Shown here piece by piece: positions 15,468 through 19,708 of a stretch of DNA of 19,708 nucleotides. The notes under the pieces were generated by a model. The model was not told the origin of the DNA and made no database searches. It was given only the letters and a program-made list of their open reading frames with translations. Numbering within the stretch: position 1 is the first letter of the stretch; each line of letters starts with the position of its first letter. The stretch covers positions 1 through 19,708 of the forward strand of contig CAZSGN010000012.1 of assembly GCA_964606415.1 (NCBI GenBank), read 5' to 3'. The position numbers and the translations under genes are program-made. This DNA comes from CAZSGN01 sp964606415. Lineage in GTDB: Bacteria; Bacteroidota; Bacteroidia; Bacteroidales; JBBRXJ01.

Positions 15468-15782
15468 TCAGTTACGGATTGTATGCAACATTTGTTATAT
15501 AATTTGATACAAATGAGCAAAAATCTTTATCTATTCTTTTCATTTTTAACCAAGCTATTCATTATTTTTATTATTTCTAATTGCATTGTCCAATTAATTT
15601 AGCTGAATAGTTGATGGTAGAGTGAAAAATATAATTTTTTAACAAGTTTTGAATAAAGGGGATACTTTATTTTATTGTTTTGATTTGTAAAAATGAAAGA
15701 AGATCATTTTTTCGTATGTTAATGATATCTAATAAAGGTTACTGAAAATCTCTTGTATTGTAGAAAAAATAAATTTTATTAA
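15468..15782. other. AT-rich spacer between the porP/sprF-like gene and the HTCS gene
   Basis: No coding region, tRNA or clear promoter (TAnnTTTG) was found in these 315 bp. The only structure with some support is the hairpin at 15689-15711. A short inverted pair, ATTTGT and ACAAAT around 15489-15514, is too weak to call. Confidence 0.5.
15689..15712 (+). terminator. AT-rich hairpin followed by T's, possible weak terminator
   Basis: The sequence aaaaatga-aagaaga-tcattttt forms a perfect 8-bp stem with a 7-nt loop, and the right arm ends in six T's. Only one G-C pair supports it, so as an intrinsic terminator it would be weak. It lies about 220 bp after the PorP/SprF-like stop and 70 bp before the HTCS start, so it could instead be a leader structure of the HTCS gene. 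Confidence 0.25.
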
Positions 15783-18700
15783 ATGAGTAGAGTAAGGGTT
15801 TATATATTTTTAACGCTTGTATTATCGTTTAATCAACTTTCTCAGCATGTTTTTGCTCAGAGTGAAAGGTTTCAGCATATTTCTGCTGATAATGGACTTT
15901 CTCATAAATATGTTTTTTCTATTTTGCCTGATTCCCTTGGACGTATATGGATGGGCACTTATGATGGCTTAAATCTTTATAATGGTTATGAGTTTAAAGT
16001 GTTTAAATCTGACCCCGACGATCCTTATAGCTTAAGTCACAACTGGGTAACTACAATATTTAAAGATAAAAATGGTTATATGTGGGTTGGCACAAATGGG
16101 GGAGGACTTAATCGTTTATTAGAACCGGTCTATATAAAAAAACAAGATACCATTATACATCGAAGTGATTGGAATTTTGAGTCGTTTGTTTATGATGCGT
16201 CGGACTCTTTTTCTTTGAGTAGTAATAGTATTACATCGATTTGTCAGGATGACTATGGCCGGCTTTGGATAGGCACATTTGGCGGGGGGTTAAACAAAAT
16301 GGTACTTGATTCTGACGGAAATCCCCGGTTTTATCATTATGAGGCTATCGATGATGATCATGAGAGTATTCCTGTAAATGATATACGGACTTTAATGAAA
16401 GATCGTTCAGGAAGTATTTGGGCAGGGACAGATGGTGGAGGTTTATTTAAATTTATGCCTGCAAGTAAACCGGGAAAGAAACCGGATTTTGTCCTTTATC
16501 CAAGAAAATCTTCTGGTAAATATGCCTTGACCAATGATAATATTGGTGAATTGGAGGAGGATGGACAAGGTAATATTTGGATAGGTACCCGTGGAGCAGG
16601 TTGTTTTATTTTACCGGTTGATGAAAAAGATGCTGATCCTGAAGAAGCAATGTTTTTAAAATTGAATAATGCAAATGCCCGGGATCAGCTAACTAATAAC
16701 ATTATTGAAGATATATTTCATGCTTCTGACGGGACGATGTGGGTTGGCACGCTACGTGGATTAAATAAGGTCTCCGGCAGTATTGAAGAAATAAAACAGG
16801 GCGAGACGGATATTATCAATTTCCTGACCAATCAGGATGATCCTTATTCTTTGCATGATAATCAGATACAAACGATATCTGAAGATTTTTCTGGTAATTT
16901 ATGGATCGGGACTTCAAACGCGGTTGATAAACTTAATCTGAAAACAAAGGCTTTTAGAGTTATTAATAATCGGGATGAGCAAGGACCAGTAGTTGATAAT
17001 GAAATAAATGCAATTGAAAAAATCAGCAGAGGTGATGTTTGGCTGGGTACCGAGCATGGTGTGTTGACCAATATGTCTCAGGATCGTCATTTTTTTCTTA
17101 AAAATGGTAAAATACAGTCATTGCCCGCAAGTTTGAAAGAACAATTACTTAAACTTGACGAAAACAATAGCGGATTGCAGTTTTTGCACGAAAGAGGGGT
17201 GAGGTTTGGCGATTATATCAATTCAATTACATCTGACAGGGAAGGCAGTCTTTGGATTGGTGGTGTTGGGTTATATCGTTATGATATTGGAAAGGAAAGA
17301 TTTAACTATTATCATCCCCGCATGGATAATCATTCATCTTCAATCTCTGGATGGGCTGTTTGGAGTGTTATTGAAGATAACCGTGGTGATATTTGGATTG
17401 GAACATCTGATGGACTGAATAAATATGTGAAGGACGAAGATCTGTTTATTCATTTCTTTGCAGAAGATAATAATGACAATACATTGAAATCGAACAAAAT
17501 ATTAACTTTATTCGAAGATCATTCAGGGAATATTTGGGTAGGTACTGATCAGGGAGTCAGTTTTTTAGAAGCATCTCAGGCTGAACGAAATTCAACTGAT
17601 CTTACGTTTAGATCTTTTTCATATAAGCGTAATAATCCCGGGGGTATTAGTTCTAACAGAATATGGGCTTTTTATGAGGATATGAATGAGCAAATGTGGA
17701 TTGGAACGGAAGGGGCAGGATTGAATGTGGTTAATATTGATTCGGTTTTAATGGCTGACATAGTAACTTTTAAATCTTACGGGAAAGCAGAAGGTTTGGC
17801 TGGTAATGTGGTTGCTGGCATTTTGGGGGATGATAGTGGAAATTTGTGGATAAGCACCGATGATGGGCTAAGCAGGTTCGATAAGGAAAATGAAACTTTT
17901 CGGAATTATTACAGACGTGATGGTTTATCGGCAAATGAGTTTAACAAAGGTGCCTGTCAGAAAAAAACGGATGGGGGACTTTTGTTTGGAGGGAGCAATG
18001 GATTAACTTCTTTTTATCCTGATAGTATTGTGGATAATCAAATTAAACCTGAAGTGTTGATTAGTGATTTGAAAATATTTAATCGTTCTGTGCCGGTTGG
18101 ACCTTTTGGTGAGAATAACCGGGTGATTCTCGAAAAGCCATTGTACAAGACAAGTAAGGTATCCTTGAATTATACTGATGATGTGTTGTCTTTTGAATTT
18201 GTTGCATTACATTATGCAGATCCTTTGAGCAATCGTTATGCTTATAAACTGGAGCCATTAGAAGAAGAATGGAATCAGACAGACGGCTCACGGCGTTTTG
18301 CTAATTATACGAATCTGGCTCCTGGAAATTATACATTCAAAGTTATTGCATCAAATTCAGACAATGTTTGGACAAAAGAACCCGCATCAATAGAACTCTA
18401 TATTTCGCCCCCTTTCTATGCAACATGGTGGGCTTATGGTTTATATGTTTTATTATTCCTTTTTATTTTATATTCAATTAGAAGTTATACAATTAACAGA
18501 GAGCGGCTTTATACAAAATTGAAATTAGCTCAACTTGAAGCAGCCAGAAGAGATGAAATTGCCCAAAAGGATCAAGAGTTGAATCAGATGAAGTTAAGAT
18601 TTTTTACCAATATATCACATGAGTTTCGTACGCCTCTTACATTAATTATAGGGCCTGTAGACAGTGTACTTCAGAAAATATCAGATCAGGATATTAAACA

Positions 18701-19708
18701 ACAGATGAAACTTATTAAACGGAATGCTTCTCATTTGTTGAGGCTGGTTAATCAACTTATTGATTTTAGAAAACTTGAAATTGGAGGTATACAGGTTAGG
18801 GCAGGGGCTTATGATCTGATCGAGTTTCTTAGATCGACCTATTTTTCATTTAAGTATCTTGCAGAGCAAAATGATGTGGAGTTTGTTTTTTTACCTTGTG
18901 AGGATGCGTTGAAAGTTTGGTTCGACAGGGATATGATGGAGAAAATCTTTTACAACTTGTTGTCCAATGCTTTTAAATTTACTCCTAAAGGAGGACAAAT
19001 TACGCTTGATGTTCAGTCAGAAAAGAACAGAAATCCTTTTTTAAAGAAAAATAAAAATGAAAATGTCCCCAGGTATCCTTTTGGTTATGTTGATATAAAA
19101 ATTACGGATACAGGAAAAGGGATTGTGCCGGAGAAATTAGATATGATTTTTGACCGGTTTTATCAGGTTGAGGTGGCTACAGATAGCAAAATGGGGAGTG
19201 GTATTGGCTTAGCGCTTACCAAAGAACTGGTAAGTTTGCATCATGGTGATATTTTTGTTGAGAGCGAAGTGGGGGTGGGGACAACATTTACAGTTAGACT
19301 GCCACTCGGGAAGGCTCATTTTCTTGAAGAAGAGTTGGTGCAAATACCCGAACCAAATGAAAAACTGCCTGTGGATAGTGGTGAGTTAACCAAGATAGAT
19401 TATCTATATCAACCACCTGTTGAATCTGCGCCGGCTGACATGACTCCTGCTGAAAAATTTGAAAAAAACCTTGATTTATACAGTGAAATTGTGGATGATG
19501 AACCTCTTATTTTAATAATTGAAGATAATGCCGATCTTCGATTGTATGTAAGCTTAAGTCTACAAAAACAATTTCATGTCCACGAGGCAGAAGATGGACA
19601 AAAAGGCTTGCAAAAGGCTTATGAATTAATTCCTGATCTGGTGATTACTGATATAATGATGCCTGACATGGATGGGTATGATTTGTGTGCTCAATTAAAG
19701 AAAGATGA
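15783..19708 (+). CDS. Hybrid two-component system sensor/regulator (HTCS), C-terminus beyond the window
   Basis: The frame from ATG 15783 is open to the window end (1308 codons). A signal peptide ends at VFA-Q (residues 25/26). Residues 30-745 hold 14 propeller blades with GxxWxGT-type motifs (such as GRIWMGT, GYMWVGT, GDIWIGT), which make two seven-bladed propellers. A Y_Y_Y domain (about 808-876), one transmembrane helix (about 882-903) and a coiled linker follow. The kinase has an H-box NISHEFRTPLTL (His946), an N-box NLLSNAFKFTPKGG (Asn1062), DTGKGI and GSGIGLAL. The receiver domain has LIIEDNAD and ITDIMMPDMDG with the phospho-acceptor Asp1290. Proteins of this type sense glycan fragments in the periplasm and activate utilisation genes through a C-terminal AraC-type domain, expected beyond the edge. 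All catalytic motifs are intact. Its ligand cannot be inferred. Confidence 0.93.
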   Translation, partial: MSRVRVYIFLTLVLSFNQLSQHVFAQSERFQHISADNGLSHKYVFSILPDSLGRIWMGTYDGLNLYNGYEFKVFKSDPDDPYSLSHNWVTTIFKDKNGYMWVGTNGGGLNRLLEPVYIKKQDTIIHRSDWNFESFVYDASDSFSLSSNSITSICQDDYGRLWIGTFGGGLNKMVLDSDGNPRFYHYEAIDDDHESIPVNDIRTLMKDRSGSIWAGTDGGGLFKFMPASKPGKKPDFVLYPRKSSGKYALTNDNIGELEEDGQGNIWIGTRGAGCFILPVDEKDADPEEAMFLKLNNANARDQLTNNIIEDIFHASDGTMWVGTLRGLNKVSGSIEEIKQGETDIINFLTNQDDPYSLHDNQIQTISEDFSGNLWIGTSNAVDKLNLKTKAFRVINNRDEQGPVVDNEINAIEKISRGDVWLGTEHGVLTNMSQDRHFFLKNGKIQSLPASLKEQLLKLDENNSGLQFLHERGVRFGDYINSITSDREGSLWIGGVGLYRYDIGKERFNYYHPRMDNHSSSISGWAVWSVIEDNRGDIWIGTSDGLNKYVKDEDLFIHFFAEDNNDNTLKSNKILTLFEDHSGNIWVGTDQGVSFLEASQAERNSTDLTFRSFSYKRNNPGGISSNRIWAFYEDMNEQMWIGTEGAGLNVVNIDSVLMADIVTFKSYGKAEGLAGNVVAGILGDDSGNLWISTDDGLSRFDKENETFRNYYRRDGLSANEFNKGACQKKTDGGLLFGGSNGLTSFYPDSIVDNQIKPEVLISDLKIFNRSVPVGPFGENNRVILEKPLYKTSKVSLNYTDDVLSFEFVALHYADPLSNRYAYKLEPLEEEWNQTDGSRRFANYTNLAPGNYTFKVIASNSDNVWTKEPASIELYISPPFYATWWAYGLYVLLFLFILYSIRSYTINRERLYTKLKLAQLEAARRDEIAQKDQELNQMKLRFFTNISHEFRTPLTLIIGPVDSVLQKISDQDIKQQMKLIKRNASHLLRLVNQLIDFRKLEIGGIQVRAGAYDLIEFLRSTYFSFKYLAEQNDVEFVFLPCEDALKVWFDRDMMEKIFYNLLSNAFKFTPKGGQITLDVQSEKNRNPFLKKNKNENVPRYPFGYVDIKITDTGKGIVPEKLDMIFDRFYQVEVATDSKMGSGIGLALTKELVSLHHGDIFVESEVGVGTTFTVRLPLGKAHFLEEELVQIPEPNEKLPVDSGELTKIDYLYQPPVESAPADMTPAEKFEKNLDLYSEIVDDEPLILIIEDNADLRLYVSLSLQKQFHVHEAEDGQKGLQKAYELIPDLVITDIMMPDMDGYDLCAQLKKD

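Noticed and set aside
15479..15514. Inverted repeats after the PorP/SprF-like gene (TTGTAT/ATACAA and ATTTGT/ACAAAT)
   Set aside because: These are 6-bp AT-rich arms with long loops. They are expected by chance in such AT-rich sequence and have no following T-run.
1..19708. CRISPR arrays, tRNA or rRNA genes, phage or plasmid modules
   Set aside because: No regularly spaced identical repeats, no cloverleaf-type or rRNA-like segments, and no integrase, replication or phage structural genes were seen.

Overview
The window looks like a chromosomal segment of a Bacteroidota bacterium, probably an environmental polysaccharide degrader of the Bacteroidales/Marinilabiliales or Cytophaga kind. The case rests on type IX secretion (T9SS) sorting domains of both type A and type B, a PorP/SprF-family protein, a hybrid two-component system (HTCS) with a periplasmic double propeller, lipoprotein glycoside hydrolases in a tight operon, AT-rich intergenic DNA, and one promoter matching the Bacteroidota TTTG-N20-TAnnTTTG form. 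The genus cannot be read from the sequence.

Left part (1-2484), minus strand: the eroded upstream end of a polysaccharide utilisation operon. In order of transcription there is a sulfatase-like C-terminal fragment, a clan GH-A glycoside hydrolase lipoprotein split by one frameshift, and the N-terminus of a GH95-like lipoprotein that runs off the left edge. Spacings of 11 and 2 nt show that these were one operon, probably acting on a sulfated, fucose- or galactose-containing glycan. Its upstream side is cut away by transposase debris: an unassigned transposase N-terminus and an IS256/Mutator-type fragment.

Middle left (2485-3771), plus strand: an intact rhomboid intramembrane serine protease with an acidic C-terminal tail, a GC-rich hairpin, and a small lipoprotein of unknown function.

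Centre (3826-15467): two giant secreted modular proteins are transcribed away from each other across a 91-bp spacer. The minus-strand protein (1667 aa) is built from jelly-roll-like, CARDB-like and Ig-like modules and ends in a type A T9SS sorting domain. The plus-strand protein (1802 aa) has an IgGFc-binding-like N-terminal region, about 13 PKD-like repeats and a type B (gliding-motility-associated) sorting domain. It is followed by a PorP/SprF-family outer-membrane protein with a TTG start, the usual partner of type B substrates. This group is best read as a cell-surface adhesin or matrix locus exported by the T9SS.

Right part (15783 to the edge), plus strand: an HTCS sensor with 14 propeller blades, a Y_Y_Y domain, one transmembrane helix, histidine kinase and receiver domains. 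It is cut at the window end before the expected AraC-type DNA-binding domain. It may control a carbohydrate locus beyond the right edge.

I do not see a clearly new defence or mobile system. The most notable observations are the constant 27-residue cysteine spacing across module boundaries in the 1667-aa protein, the two-cysteine pattern of the PKD array and its breakdown near the C-terminus, and the partly decayed utilisation operon.
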